Shown: piece by piece, positions 43,571 through 53,900 of the stretch
How positions within the stretch are numbered: position 1 is the stretch's first letter
Layout: every line of letters starts with the position of its first letter
NCBI RefSeq assembly: GCF_017811155.1
Contig: NZ_JACVCV010000007.1
Location: 124,001 to 188,000 of the forward strand
Reading direction: 5' to 3'
Source: Lunatimonas salinarum
GTDB taxonomy: Bacteria; Bacteroidota; Bacteroidia; Cytophagales; Cyclobacteriaceae
DNA: 64,000 nucleotides
Translations under genes and position numbers: made by a program
The notes under the pieces: generated by a model
What the model was told of the DNA's origin: nothing
The model's database searches: none
The model's input: only the letters and a program-made list of their open reading frames with translations

Positions 43571-44671
43571 CTAAAGCACTCCTTTGGTACTGGGTAGTTG
43601 GTTGAGTCTACGGATATCCCTGGCCACCGCCATTTGAATGGATTTTGCCAATCCCTTGAAGATTGCCTCGATTTTGTGGTGTTCATTGTCGCCTTCAACC
43701 TTGATATTCAGGTTGCATTTTGCTGTGTCGCTGAAGGACTTGAAGAAGTGGAAAAACATCTCAGTAGGCAGATCTCCGATTTTTTCTCTTTTAAACTCCG
43801 CATCCCAAACAATCCAGGGACGTCCTCCAAAGTCAATGGCCACTTGGGCAAGGCTGTCATCCATGGGCAGTAAAAACCCATAGCGTGTGATGCCCTTTTT
43901 ATCCCCCAATGCTTTTAGGTAGGCTTCTCCCAAAGCCAATGCGGTATCCTCTATTGTATGGTGTTCATCGATATGGAGGTCTCCATTTACCTTGATTTTC
44001 AGATCGGAAGAGCCGTGTCTGGCTAATTGGTCCAACATATGGTCAAAGAATGCCAAGCCCGTGTTTATTTCACTTCTTCCGGTTCCATCGAGGTTGAGTT
44101 CGATGTGGATTTGGGTTTCGGACGTATTTCGCGTCACGGTAGCCACCCGGGGGGGCATGCGCAGGAACCGGTAGATTTCATCCCAATCAGTAGTGGATAG
44201 CGCGGCTCCCTCCATAGGATCTTTTCCAATGAAAATCGCCTTGGTTCCCAGATTTTTGGCAAGTTGCACATCGGTCTCCCGGTCTCCAATCACAAAGGAC
44301 TCGGCGAGGTTGTAATCTCCATTGAGGTATTGCGTAAGCATGCCTGTCCTTGGCTTTCGGGTAGGGGCGTTTTCGTGCTCGAAGCTTTTGTCTATGTGGA
44401 TGGCTCGAAAGAACACGTTTTCCTGCTCCAAGGTTTTGAGCATCTTGAACTGTGCGGGCCAAAAATCCGATTCCGGAAAGGAATCGGTACCTAGTCCGTC
44501 TTGGTTGGTCACCATGACCAACTCAAAGTCGGTATCCTCTGCAATTTTTCGCAGGTTGGAAATCGCTTTGGGTATAAACTCCAGTTTCTCCAAGCTATCC
44601 ACCTGAAAGTCGGTGGGTGGTTCCTTTATGATGGTTCCGTCCCGGTCTATAAACAATATTCTTTTTTGCAT
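43571..44671 (-). CDS. hisB: Bifunctional histidinol-phosphatase/imidazoleglycerol-phosphate dehydratase
   Basis: Bifunctional histidine-biosynthesis enzyme of 366 residues. Residues 1-165 are a HAD phosphatase (FIDRDGTI nucleophile region, [25 protein letters not shown]) that dephosphorylates histidinol phosphate. Residues about 172-366 are imidazoleglycerol-phosphate dehydratase with the metal-binding [10 protein letters not shown] and [12 protein letters not shown]. Both domains are complete. It is the last gene of hisGDCB, with a 12-base gap after hisC. hisA, hisF, hisH and hisI are not in this window. Confidence 0.95.
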   Translation of the reverse strand: MQKRILFIDRDGTIIKEPPTDFQVDSLEKLEFIPKAISNLRKIAEDTDFELVMVTNQDGLGTDSFPESDFWPAQFKMLKTLEQENVFFRAIHIDKSFEHENAPTRKPRTGMLTQYLNGDYNLAESFVIGDRETDVQLAKNLGTKAIFIGKDPMEGAALSTTDWDEIYRFLRMPPRVATVTRNTSETQIHIELNLDGTGRSEINTGLAFFDHMLDQLARHGSSDLKIKVNGDLHIDEHHTIEDTALALGEAYLKALGDKKGITRYGFLLPMDDSLAQVAIDFGGRPWIVWDAEFKREKIGDLPTEMFFHFFKSFSDTAKCNLNIKVEGDNEHHKIEAIFKGLAKSIQMAVARDIRRLNQLPSTKGVL

Positions 44672-44683
44672 TCGGAGGTAGGT

Positions 44684-45736
44684 TTAGGGAGTAATCTGAG
44701 ATAAGACTTCCAGCAGTTGGTGATTTTCGGCAGGAGTACCCACCGTGATACGCAAGCATCCTTCGCAGAGGGTGACCTTAGAGCGATCACGCACGATGAT
44801 CTTATGCCGTACCAATTCGTCGTAGGTCTCTTTGGGCCTATCGATATTTACTAACAGAAAGTTGGCATGGGAAGGGTGGATTTTATGAACTGACGGCAGT
44901 TTGAGAAGACCTTCCCGCAGGTGTTCCCTGGCACTCAGTATATTGGCAGTCATTTGGTGCATGCTGCTAAGGTCCTGCAATGCTTCCAAGACTTTTGACT
45001 GCGTGAGTCCGCTGACATTGTAGGGTGGCTTGATTTTGTTCAGAATGGCGACAATCTCTACCGATGCGTAAGCCATTCCCAACCGTAAGGAGGCCAACCC
45101 CCAAGCTTTGGAGAAGGTCTGCATAACCAGGAGGTTGGGATATCGATCCAGTTCACTGATAAAACTCGGTTCGTCGCTAAAGTCGATATAAGCCTCGTCC
45201 ACTACTACCAAACCTTCAAAGCTGCTGATCAGGGTCCGGATATCTTCGCGGTTTAGCTTGTTTCCTGATGGGTTGTTTGGCGAGCAGATAAACAGTATTT
45301 TGGAATGTGGAGTGAAGGCAGCCTGAATGGCCGGGATATCCAACTGGAAATTGGCAGTCAGTGGGACCTTGATGGTAGCGACATCGTTGATGCCGGCACT
45401 TACCTCATACATTCCATAAGTGGGCGGGAGCAGGATAACATTATCCACGCCCGGCCTGCAAAATGCCCGAAACAACAGGTCAATGGCCTCGTCACTGCCA
45501 TTTCCCAGAAAAATGCGGCTTGAATCAACGCCTTTGATCTCTCCGATACGGGCTTTGAGGTCTTTCTGATAGGGGTCCGGGTAGCGGTTGAAGGTATCTT
45601 CGGTGATGGAACCGAAGGGGTTTTCGTTTGCGTCCAGAAAGATGCCTTCCTTGCCACTATACTCGTCTCTGGCCGAAGAGTAGGGCTTAAGGGTGGCTAT
45701 ATGGGGCCTAAGTAGGCGGTTCAGGTCAAATTCCAT
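44684..45736 (-). CDS. hisC: Histidinol-phosphate aminotransferase
   Basis: PLP-dependent class II aminotransferase of 350 residues that converts imidazole-acetol phosphate to histidinol phosphate. Key segments are DANENPFG at the N-terminus, NGSDEAIDLL, CSPNNPSGN, VVDEAYIDFS and the PLP lysine in QTFSKAWGLASLRLG. Its start lies one base from the hisD stop at 45738, so the genes are tightly linked. Confidence 0.95.
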   Translation of the reverse strand: MEFDLNRLLRPHIATLKPYSSARDEYSGKEGIFLDANENPFGSITEDTFNRYPDPYQKDLKARIGEIKGVDSSRIFLGNGSDEAIDLLFRAFCRPGVDNVILLPPTYGMYEVSAGINDVATIKVPLTANFQLDIPAIQAAFTPHSKILFICSPNNPSGNKLNREDIRTLISSFEGLVVVDEAYIDFSDEPSFISELDRYPNLLVMQTFSKAWGLASLRLGMAYASVEIVAILNKIKPPYNVSGLTQSKVLEALQDLSSMHQMTANILSAREHLREGLLKLPSVHKIHPSHANFLLVNIDRPKETYDELVRHKIIVRDRSKVTLCEGCLRITVGTPAENHQLLEVLSQITP

Positions 45737-45737
45737 G

Positions 45738-47030
45738 TTAATCCTTGCCGTTGATGTGGTTGATGCGAATGGTGACTGCGTTTTTGTGTGCCTCCAGCGA
45801 TTCGCTTCCAGCCATTACCTCTACGGTAGGCCCGAGGTTAAGCAGTCCTTTTTCCGTAATCTTCTGGTAGGTGATTTTCTTCACAAAACTGTCCAGGGAT
45901 ACGCCGCTGTGGTTTCTCGCGTAGCCATTGGTGGGCAGGGTATGATTGGTACCTGAGGCATAGTCTCCCGCTGATTCCGGGGTATAATTCCCCAAAAACA
46001 CCGATCCGGCATTGACAATTCGAGCGGCAACCTCGTCTTCGTCGGCGACCGATAGAATGAGGTGTTCGGGGGCGTATTCGTTGATCAGCGCGATGGCTTT
46101 GTCCTGGTTTGACATCACGAAGGCCACGCTATTGTCCAGGGCCTTTTGGGCGATTTTTTGACGGGGCAGTTTGGTTAGCTGGGCGTCCACCTCTTTAAGG
46201 GTTTTTTTGGCGATTTTTTCCGATGAGCAGACCAGCACGACTTGGCTGTCGATCCCGTGTTCCGCTTGGGACAGTAAATCTGCGGCAACAAAGGCTGGAA
46301 TGGCGGTTTCATCGGCATAAACAAGCACCTCTGAAGGACCGGCAGGCATGTCTATGGCAACTCCTTTTTTGATGGCCAGTTGTTTGGCAGCAGTGACGTA
46401 TTGGTTTCCGGGACCAAAGATCTTGTCTACCTTGGGTACCGATTGGGTACCGTAGGTGAATGCGGCTATGGCTTGCGCGCCGCCTGCTTTTACGACGGTC
46501 GGTATGCCTACCAAGTCTGCTGTGTACAGGATAGCGGGGTGAATTTTACCTTCGGCGTTGGGGGGGGAGCAAAGCACCACTTCTTCGCAGCCGGCCAGCT
46601 TAGCCGGTACACCCAACATCAATACCGTGGAAAAAAGCGGTGCGGTACCACCAGGAATATATAGCCCTACTTTTTGCACAGCTACACTCCGTCGCATGCA
46701 GGTAACCCCTTCCATGACTTCCATTTCCAAATCGGGCGTTTTTTGAGCCTCGTGAAATTTGGTGATGTTTTCCAAGGCCTGTTGGATGGATTTTTTCAAA
46801 TCCATGGGCACCAGCTCTTTCGCTTCTTCGATTTCTTCTTTCGTGACCAAAAGCCGGTCAATTTCCACATGATCGTATTCCAGAGCAAATTTACGCAGGG
46901 CTTTATCTCCCTGTCGTTTCACCTTTTGCATGATAGGCTTCACGATTTTTTCGATATCCTTTAGCTTGATGGCTGGCCTCGCCAGTTCTTTTTTCCAGCT
47001 ATTTTTGGGGGGATTTACAAGGACTTTCAT
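45738..47030 (-). CDS. hisD: Histidinol dehydrogenase
   Basis: NAD-dependent zinc enzyme of 430 residues that oxidises L-histidinol to histidine in two steps. Characteristic segments are GLYIPGGTAPLFSTVLM, GGAQAIAAFTYGT, KIFGPGNQYVTAAK, the metal-site AEHGIDSQVVLV, and the C-terminal GVSLDSFVKKITYQ. It follows hisG after a 108-base gap that holds no other gene. Confidence 0.96.
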   Translation of the reverse strand: MKVLVNPPKNSWKKELARPAIKLKDIEKIVKPIMQKVKRQGDKALRKFALEYDHVEIDRLLVTKEEIEEAKELVPMDLKKSIQQALENITKFHEAQKTPDLEMEVMEGVTCMRRSVAVQKVGLYIPGGTAPLFSTVLMLGVPAKLAGCEEVVLCSPPNAEGKIHPAILYTADLVGIPTVVKAGGAQAIAAFTYGTQSVPKVDKIFGPGNQYVTAAKQLAIKKGVAIDMPAGPSEVLVYADETAIPAFVAADLLSQAEHGIDSQVVLVCSSEKIAKKTLKEVDAQLTKLPRQKIAQKALDNSVAFVMSNQDKAIALINEYAPEHLILSVADEDEVAARIVNAGSVFLGNYTPESAGDYASGTNHTLPTNGYARNHSGVSLDSFVKKITYQKITEKGLLNLGPTVEVMAGSESLEAHKNAVTIRINHINGKD

Positions 47031-47138
47031 AGGGATAGTAGTGTCTTTTCAGCGTTGATACCGGCCAGGTCATTGGCAAAACGTCGGGAGGAAGACGAAT
47101 CCTCGAATAAGCGAGTGGTTTCTGTCATTTCCGGTTTG

Positions 47139-47999
47139 CTAGAGGACCATCTTTTCTATGGGAACCACCAGGATGCCTTCTGCACCTGCGGCCCGCAGCT
47201 CTTCGATGTTTTCCCAAAATTGGTCTTCGGCTATGACCGAATGTACCGAGGACCATCCTTCTTGGGCCAAAGGCAGGATCGTTGGGCTTCGCATGCCCGG
47301 AATCAGGGAGATGATCCGTTCCAAGGAAGCATTCGGGGCATTTAGCAATACGTATTTGTTGCTCTTGCCTTTTTGAACCGCGTTCATGCGGAATAGCAGC
47401 TTATCTACGATGTCTTGTTTGGCTGGAGTTATTTTTGGATCCGCTATAAGCACCGCCTCCGATCGGAATATCTCTTCTACTTCCTTCAGTCCGTTCATCA
47501 TCAGGGTAGATCCGGAACTGACGATGTCACAGATCCCTTCCGCCAGGCCAATGCTGGGGGCAATCTCTACAGAACCGCTGATTTCATGGATTTCCGCCTG
47601 TATGCCGTGTGTTTCCAAATAGTCACCCAAAATTTTGGGATAGGAGGTTGCGATGCTTTTTCCTTCAAAGTGGCTGATACCCGCATATTCTTCGCCTTTT
47701 GGAATGGCCAAGGAAAGGCGGCACTTGGAAAAGCCCAATTTCTTGACGACGGTGACCTCTTTGTTTTTTTCCACCAACTCGTTTTCGCCTACTATGCCTA
47801 GGTCCGCTACGCCATCTGAGACGTAACCCGGAATGTCGTCATCCCGCAGAAACAAAAATTCGATGGGAAAATTGGTGGAGGTGGATTTGAGCTTGCCGGT
47901 ACCGTTGTAGAACTTGATGCCACATTCCTTAATCAGGCTCAGTGAATCATCGCTCAGTCTACCACTTTTCTGTACGGCAATTCGTATGATGTTTTCCAT
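47139..47999 (-). CDS. hisG: ATP phosphoribosyltransferase (long form)
   Basis: The committed enzyme of histidine synthesis (286 residues), which joins ATP and PRPP. The length and a C-terminal regulatory domain (about 210-286, LERIISLIPGMRSPTILPLA) identify the long form, which is self-sufficient and feedback-inhibited by histidine. ADLGIVGENEL and ISSSGSTLMMNG-like segments (here DIVSSGSTLMMNGL) form the PRPP site. It is the first structural gene of the operon. The 92 bases before it belong to a leader that follows a His-rich peptide. Confidence 0.95.
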   Translation of the reverse strand: MENIIRIAVQKSGRLSDDSLSLIKECGIKFYNGTGKLKSTSTNFPIEFLFLRDDDIPGYVSDGVADLGIVGENELVEKNKEVTVVKKLGFSKCRLSLAIPKGEEYAGISHFEGKSIATSYPKILGDYLETHGIQAEIHEISGSVEIAPSIGLAEGICDIVSSGSTLMMNGLKEVEEIFRSEAVLIADPKITPAKQDIVDKLLFRMNAVQKGKSNKYVLLNAPNASLERIISLIPGMRSPTILPLAQEGWSSVHSVIAEDQFWENIEELRAAGAEGILVVPIEKMVL

Positions 48000-48091
48000 G
48001 AAAGTATTTAGGGATTAAATGATCAGGGTGTTTGGGTTAGTGGATTCAACGTATGATCCAAAATGAGTGCATGGGGATATGGGACGGCCGC

Positions 48092-48184
48092 TTACTTGCC
48101 ATGGTGGCAAAGCCGGTGGTGCCCATGCAAGTTAGGATGGGAAAAAATCGAATGAAAGGCAATATGGTTGCGCATTGGCTTCAT
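48092..48184 (-). CDS. hisL: Histidine-rich leader peptide of the his operon
   Basis: A 30-codon frame reading MKPMRNHIAFHSIFSHPNLH, then GHHRLCHHGK, contains eight histidines. It starts ATG at 48184 and ends TAA at 48092-48094, 92 bases before hisG. A near-consensus promoter ends 10 bases before the ATG, so the frame begins almost at the transcript 5' end. TGCATGGG inside the His codons (48123-48130) can pair with CCCATGCA downstream of the stop (48067-48074), and TTGCC/GGCAA forms an inner hairpin at the stop. Ribosome stalling on His codons would break the long pairing. No strong T-run follows, so whether it attenuates transcription or translation is unclear. Confidence 0.8.
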   Translation of the reverse strand: MKPMRNHIAFHSIFSHPNLHGHHRLCHHGK

Positions 48185-48194
48185 AACTTACCGA

Positions 48195-48226
48195 CAAATT
48201 TAACGAGCGATTTCTAACATCCCAAA
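48195..48226 (-). promoter_or_regulatory. Promoter TTTG-N20-TAAATTTG of the his operon
   Basis: TAAATTTG at 48195-48202 and TTTG at 48223-48226 on the minus strand, 20 bases apart. The leader-peptide ATG is 10 bases after the -7 box, so the mRNA should have a very short 5' end. Confidence 0.8.
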
Positions 48227-48256
48227 TATCCCCAGCATTTTGTGGATTAGGTACAA

Positions 48257-48290
48257 ACAAAAAATCCCCCGGAATATGCTTCCGGGGGAA
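48257..48290 (-). terminator. Intrinsic terminator upstream of the his promoter
   Basis: CCCCCGGAA and TTCCGGGGG enclose GCATA and are followed on the minus strand by ATTTTTTG. It lies upstream of the his promoter and shields it from transcription entering from the right. Because it precedes the leader peptide, it is not the attenuator. Confidence 0.7.
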
Positions 48291-49072
48291 TTAAGCCTTT
48301 AGCTGCGACTTTTCCTAAAAAATTGCCAGTTAAAAAAATAACCCAACTAACCAACTTCACTTTCTACACAACCCACTTCACTAGCCAACCGCACATCCAC
48401 CTCACAAATCAACCACACAAACCAACTTCCATCAGGTATGGGCATCGCTAGGATACCTTGCTGATTACGGAAATAAAATTACCACTAGATGATTGGAATT
48501 TGAAAATTAATCGACTAACACGGGTGCCAAGCAGGTGAACGGGTTGATTTGGTCGGTAAAAAGGAGATGATTGGCCAGGTTGGTGATTTGCGTTTCTGTG
48601 GTATGTCGTTGCAAATGACCTGTAAAATTGTTGTGGTTGCACGTCGTGTACTGAAAATACCTTGGAGTTCAACTTGCCTTTATGGCCAAAGGGTCAGGTT
48701 ATAAAATTGAAGTAGGCCGGGATCTTAGTGTCACACGAAACCTAACGAATTTCAAAAGCTCAGACTTACCGGTATTAACTGGCAAAGAATTTATTTTTAG
48801 CCGAAATTCACGACATCCCGGTCATAAATTTGTTTTTTTTGGGGTGTGAGTTCATGTTGATTTAGCGGAATATGTTGGCTGCTATTGAGGTTTTTGGTTC
48901 CTTTTCGTTTTTTTGAAGTGAGTAAAATGCCTTTGTTTCTATTTTATATTTTGTTTTTGTAAACTATACTCGCTGTAAAATTTTGTCAGTGATATTTTTT
49001 TTAAAATAATAATGGGGTCATTTTAAGGCTTCACTTCCTCTTAATATTGTAAAGGCGAAATAACCCGCGCTC
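48291..49072. other. Long intergenic region between his operon and ECF sigma gene
   Basis: No convincing gene. Positions 48338-48430 form a low-complexity tract almost without G on the plus strand, built of loose CCAACTT/CCAC repeats. A 74-codon frame (48448-48672, minus) lacks family features and starts with TTG; it is not called. The last 200 bases are AT-rich and lead into the sigma factor gene. Confidence 0.4.
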
Positions 49073-49717
49073 ATGAGTACAAACCCAAAAATTAAAACCA
49101 CCTTACCGGTAATCCCTCTGCCGTACCGGCATGCCGTGACCATGGAGATTTTCAAAGAGAAGCCTGATCTGGAAATTTGGAAGGCATTTGACGAAGGCGA
49201 TGAAATGGCGTTCAATTACATCTACCGAGTGCATGCAACAAACTTGTTTCGGTTTGGCGGTCAATTTACACAGGATCAAGGCCTCGTTCAGGACTGCATT
49301 CAAAATATCTTTATCGGATTGCGAAAAAAGCGTGGAAGTCTGAGCGAAGTAAAAAGCATCAAATCCTACCTATACAAATGTTTACAGCGTGATCTGATAC
49401 GGGAAATCGGTAAGCGAAAGGATACCAAGGTTGGTTCAGATACACTGGGAGAGGTTTTTTTTGAGATTGAAGTTTCCTTCGAGACGAAGCTTATACAGCA
49501 AGAGCGGGAAAGTGAGCAACAGGTAAAGATCAAGCAGGCATTGGGTCAGCTGACGAGTAGGCAAAGACAGGCCATTTTATTGCTCTACGAAGAGGGCATG
49601 AGCTACAGAGAAATAGCGGAAGTGATGGAGTTAAGCGAGGTAAAGTCAGCCCGGAAGATCATCTACAGGGCCATGGAAAGTCTCAAGGCACTATTAATTA
49701 AGAAGCGTGAATCATAG
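49073..49717 (+). CDS. ECF-type RNA polymerase sigma factor
   Basis: ECF sigma factor (214 residues) of the kind that controls SusC/SusD loci in Bacteroidota. Region 2 is MAFNYIYRVHATNLFRFGGQ with DCIQNIFIGLRKK, and region 4 is QLTSRQRQAILLLYEEGMSY followed by REIAEVMELSEVKSARKII. An ATG at 49142 could give a shorter N-terminus, but the longer start is kept. The FecR-type anti-sigma gene follows within 10 bases, so the pair works as a signal relay with the SusC receptor downstream. Confidence 0.9.
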   Translation: MSTNPKIKTTLPVIPLPYRHAVTMEIFKEKPDLEIWKAFDEGDEMAFNYIYRVHATNLFRFGGQFTQDQGLVQDCIQNIFIGLRKKRGSLSEVKSIKSYLYKCLQRDLIREIGKRKDTKVGSDTLGEVFFEIEVSFETKLIQQERESEQQVKIKQALGQLTSRQRQAILLLYEEGMSYREIAEVMELSEVKSARKIIYRAMESLKALLIKKRES

Positions 49718-49727
49718 CAACAATCCA

Positions 49728-50792
49728 ATGGAATTTCCGACCCCTATGCGGTACAAAGATTATGAACTGGAACATTTCCTGGTGGATGAATTTTTCATTC
49801 AGTGGGTCAAATGTCCCGATGAGAACAACCGACATTTTTGGGAGAAATGGCTGCGAGAACATCCGGAGAAGCGGATTATCGTGCAGGAGGCTGCCCGGCT
49901 GATACGCGCGGTTCGGTACGGTAAAACTATTCCGGTGACTGACACGGTCTATGTCGAGACCTTTGAGAATATCGTGCGTGCTGCGGGCTCCTTGGAAGCC
50001 GTCAAATCCGGCGGGGGAGCCGTTTCGCACATATTGGGGCTTTTGACGCTGCGAAAGCTAGTGGCTGTTTTGGTGCTGGGATTCTTTGGATGGCTGAGTT
50101 TAGACATTATGTTTCAGCCCCGGAGAGAGACTGCTGAACCCCTGGTTGAAATTCCAATAGTAACCAAGGAAAACCCAGCCGGTAAGAAATCGATCGTCAC
50201 CCTGACAGATGGAAGCAAAGTGTACTTGAATGCCGGTAGCGCAATTTGGTATCCAAAGGAGTTTGGATCCGATAAGCGGGAGGTTACCCTGACGGGGGAA
50301 GCCTTCTTCGATGTACATCCGGAATCCGATAGGCCCTTTGTGGTGCGAAGTGGGAATGTCCGGGTGGAGGTCTTGGGGACCAGTTTTAATGTGAATCAGC
50401 AGGAGGGGGGCAAGCTAGCGATTGCCTTGGTGACCGGTAAGGTGCGAGTCAAAGACGAACAGGGGAGTCAAGTTCATTTAGAGCCTAGCGAGATGTTGGT
50501 AATGGAAGAAGGAGGTGCCTTTTACAAAACCGCATTTGATCCCCTGGAGGTGCTTGGCTGGAAGGATAAGCAGCTGGTTTTCAAGATGGATAATATGGAA
50601 TCCGCTAAGCGAAAGATCGAAAATTGGTATGGCGTGGAGGTGCAGGTAAAGGGGGCGATACCCCGGGGGTGGGCCTACACCGGTGTGTACCAGGATGAGC
50701 TTTTGGAGAATGTGCTAAGGGGTATTTTCCACACCTCGGGGATTAGTTATAAGATTGACGGAAAGCAAGTAACCATATATAACCCAAATTGA
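49728..50792 (+). CDS. FecR-family anti-sigma factor
   Basis: Inner-membrane anti-sigma regulator of about 354 residues. A cytoplasmic helical N-terminal part contains WEKWLREHPEKRIIVQEAAR; a single membrane helix follows (LVAVLVLGFFGWLSLDIMF), then the periplasmic FecR domain (IVTLTDGSKVYLNAGSAIWY, REVTLTGEAFFDVHPESDRP) and a C-terminal secretin/STN-like part (WYGVEVQV, YTGVYQDELLENVLRGI). A signal from the STN domain of the SusC receptor should pass to it and release the ECF sigma factor. ATG 49728 is chosen; GTG 49707 would overlap the sigma gene. Confidence 0.9.
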   Translation: MEFPTPMRYKDYELEHFLVDEFFIQWVKCPDENNRHFWEKWLREHPEKRIIVQEAARLIRAVRYGKTIPVTDTVYVETFENIVRAAGSLEAVKSGGGAVSHILGLLTLRKLVAVLVLGFFGWLSLDIMFQPRRETAEPLVEIPIVTKENPAGKKSIVTLTDGSKVYLNAGSAIWYPKEFGSDKREVTLTGEAFFDVHPESDRPFVVRSGNVRVEVLGTSFNVNQQEGGKLAIALVTGKVRVKDEQGSQVHLEPSEMLVMEEGGAFYKTAFDPLEVLGWKDKQLVFKMDNMESAKRKIENWYGVEVQVKGAIPRGWAYTGVYQDELLENVLRGIFHTSGISYKIDGKQVTIYNPN

Positions 50793-50829
50793 CCAGTCAT
50801 GAAAAGGGAAGACAGTAGTTAAAACTCAA

Positions 50830-50866
50830 AGGCAGTATCTGTTCTGGGGGGAACAAGATACTGCCT
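50830..50866 (+). promoter_or_regulatory. Strong hairpin between FecR and SusC genes
   Basis: AGGCAGTATCT pairs with AGATACTGCCT, with an inner GTTC/GAAC stem. No T-run follows, so it may reduce read-through or protect the susC-like mRNA, which needs more expression than the regulators. Confidence 0.55.
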
Positions 50867-50937
50867 CCTACCGCCTTGTGTCCGTGGAAAGAAGACAAGG
50901 CATGGTTCAAGTACAAATCCTTAAACATTTCAATATT

Positions 50938-53900
50938 ATGAAAAAAAATATACTTAGGCAATTGCTTATGCTGTCTAAACGATTGATGTATGGCTTTCTT
51001 ATTCAGCTGTTCTTTTGCACGGTACTTTTGGCCAATACGGGCAATGCCCAACGAAAGACCCTAGAAGAAGTCACTATCTCCGTAAAATTAAATGAAAAGT
51101 CACTTGGTCAGTTTTTCAGGCTGGTTGAGGCGAAGACGGATTTTAGGTTTACGTATTCCAATGGTCTGATAGATCTGAAAAAGCCAGTGTCGATAGAATC
51201 AAATGAAGGTTCTCTATACGACATTCTGGCCGTTGTCTCTCAACAGACAGATCTGAATTTTGTGCAGGTAAATGAGAACATCCACGTAAGGGCTGGGGGT
51301 GATAAGAATCGTAGAATTGAGGTTGTTGAGCAGGAATATGCTGTCATAACAGGGAAGGTAACGGATGAACGAGGCGAGCCTATTCCTGGGGCTACGATTG
51401 TAGTAGAAGGAACTAATACAGGGACCGTAACAAATATTGATGGGGTGTTTAATCTTGAAGCATCCGAGGGATCGGTTTTAGTCGTTTCGTTTATTGGTTA
51501 TAGATCGCAGAGAATAACCGTTGGAAATCAATCCAATATTAATATAATATTGGAGGAGGATCAATCTTCGCTAGAAGAAGTGGTTGTAGTAGGTTATGGA
51601 ACCCAAAGAAAGGCTGATATTACTGGATCAGTATCCTCATTATCTGAGGATTTGATTCAATCAAGACCCGTTGCCAATTTTGAAGATGCTCTCCAAGGGA
51701 GAGCAAGTGGTGTACAAGTAAGGCAAACAGGCGGCGATTTGGAAGGAAGGTTTTCGATAAACATAAGAGGAGTTGGTTCAGTTACGGGTAGTAATGATCC
51801 ATTGATAGTGGTTGATGGTGTTCCTCTTTTCAGTTCTGATTTTTCGACTATTAATCCGAAAGATATTGTTTCAATGGATATCTTGAAGGATGCTTCTGCT
51901 ACGGCTATATATGGTGCTAGGGCAGCAAATGGCGTTGTAATAATTACCACCAAAAAGGGAAAAGCAGGAAAAACCCAATTTACGTTTAGTACCGATATAG
52001 GGTTTGAGGAAATTTTTAATCGGTTCGATGTTATGAGTACTGAGGAACAAAGGTTATTATTTATAGAGGCATTCCGGAACTCGAATAGAAGTATCGCTAC
52101 CTACGATGACCCATCTCATCCTGCATGGCAAGTCGATACAGACTGGCAAGATCTTGGTACAAGAACTGCATTAAGACAAAACTACAATTTGGGATTTAGC
52201 GGAGGTACTGATAAAACGCAGTTTTCTGGTTCTATATCTTATCTAGATAGGCAGGGAACAATTGTAAATAGTGATCTTAAAAATTGGTTTTTGAGATTGA
52301 ATCTCAACACCAAGATCAACGAGAAGTTTTCTGTTTCCAGTAACTTGACGGGCAGTTATCAGATGCAAAACACTGTACCTGCCGACGACTGGAATTCAGC
52401 CGGATATAGAAGTTTTATTTTTGAGCACTCGTACACAGAGCCGTTTGATGCGGCCGGTAATTTAACTGCCATAAATACTGTAGCAGCACCTTATTTTGGA
52501 GCGAATGCAAATCCGTTAATCGACATAATGCTCCCTACTAGGGAGCGGGATGTTACTAGGTTATTGGGTAATGTGAAATTTGACTTCAAGCCTACTGAAG
52601 ATTTGACAGTTTCTGCAAATTTAGGTGGCGATATTGTAAATGGAGCTGGTTACACTTTTTTGCCAGTTTATCAGATAGGACGTTTTGTGAGGCCCGAGGG
52701 ACAGGTTACCGTTCAAAATAGACAAGAGCTTAATTGGGTTACTGATTTAACGGCAAATTATGAGAAAAAATTTAACCAACATGACATAAAATTGCTGGGA
52801 GGATTTTCGGCTCAGCAATTTATTTTCGAAAACAGTTCAGTGACAGGTGCAGGAACTATTAATAACTCTTTGAACCAATTAGCTAATCAAATCAATTTCA
52901 ATGCGAGTGGTACTAGCGTTAGCTCCGGACTGGTTTCCACTTTTTTAAGGGGGAATTATTCCTATAGCGATAAATATTTATTTACGGCAACAGTTAGGAG
53001 AGATGGATCCTCTAAGTTTGGGCCGGAAAGCAGGTACGGTGTGTTCCCTTCTGGTTCGATTGCTTGGAGAATTTCAGACGAAGAATTCATTAAAAACTCG
53101 AAAGTCATTGATGATTTTAAAATACGTACCAGTTATGGCCTTACCGGCAACCAAGAGATTGGCAACTTTGCGTTCTTAACCAGAGCTACCGGGACTCCTT
53201 ACGTTTTCGGGAATAATTTAGTGGTGGGTAATTCACCCCAAAATATAGGTGACCCAAATCTCCAATGGGAATCCACCAGGCAATTTGACATCGGAACAGA
53301 TATTTCTTTATTTGAGGGAAGGATTTATTTAACTGCAGATTATTACAATAGGACCTCTCAAGACTTGCTTATTCAAACCCCAGTGGCATTGACGGCTGGT
53401 GTAACTGAGGATCCTACGGTAAATTTGGGGTCCGTATTAAATAAGGGCTTTGAATTTACTATAAACTCACGGAACACCGTGGGGAAGTTAGGTTGGAGTA
53501 CTAACTTCAATATTTCCTTTAATAGAAATGAGATTTTGGATATTGGAAGCAACTCAATAGGTGAATCATTAGAAATTCCCGGGCAGTTAATCCCTCTTTC
53601 AAATCAACCTGCTAATCTATCTCGGGCGGGCCATCCAGTTGGTTCTTTCTATATGTGGCAATTTGATGGTGTTTGGCAACTTGGTGAAGAGGATGCTGCT
53701 AGAGCTTGGGCAGGTGCTGTACCAGGTGATCCAAAATATAAGGACTTGAATGGCAATGGGGTATTTGACGCTGGTGATAAAACCATAGTAGGCAATCCCC
53801 ACCCTAGGTTTTTTGGAGGAATTGACAATTCATTTGATTACAAAAACTTCAGTTTGTCTGTGTTTTTTGACTTTTCCGGAGGTTTTCAGGTATATAATAC

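Noticed and set aside
48257-48290. The strong hairpin near the his operon as the attenuator terminator
   Set aside because: It lies upstream of the promoter and leader peptide, so it cannot respond to leader translation.
48448-48672. Minus-strand frame of 74 codons upstream of the his terminator
   Set aside because: TTG start, no family features, and a strong terminator separates it from the his promoter. It could not serve as the his leader.
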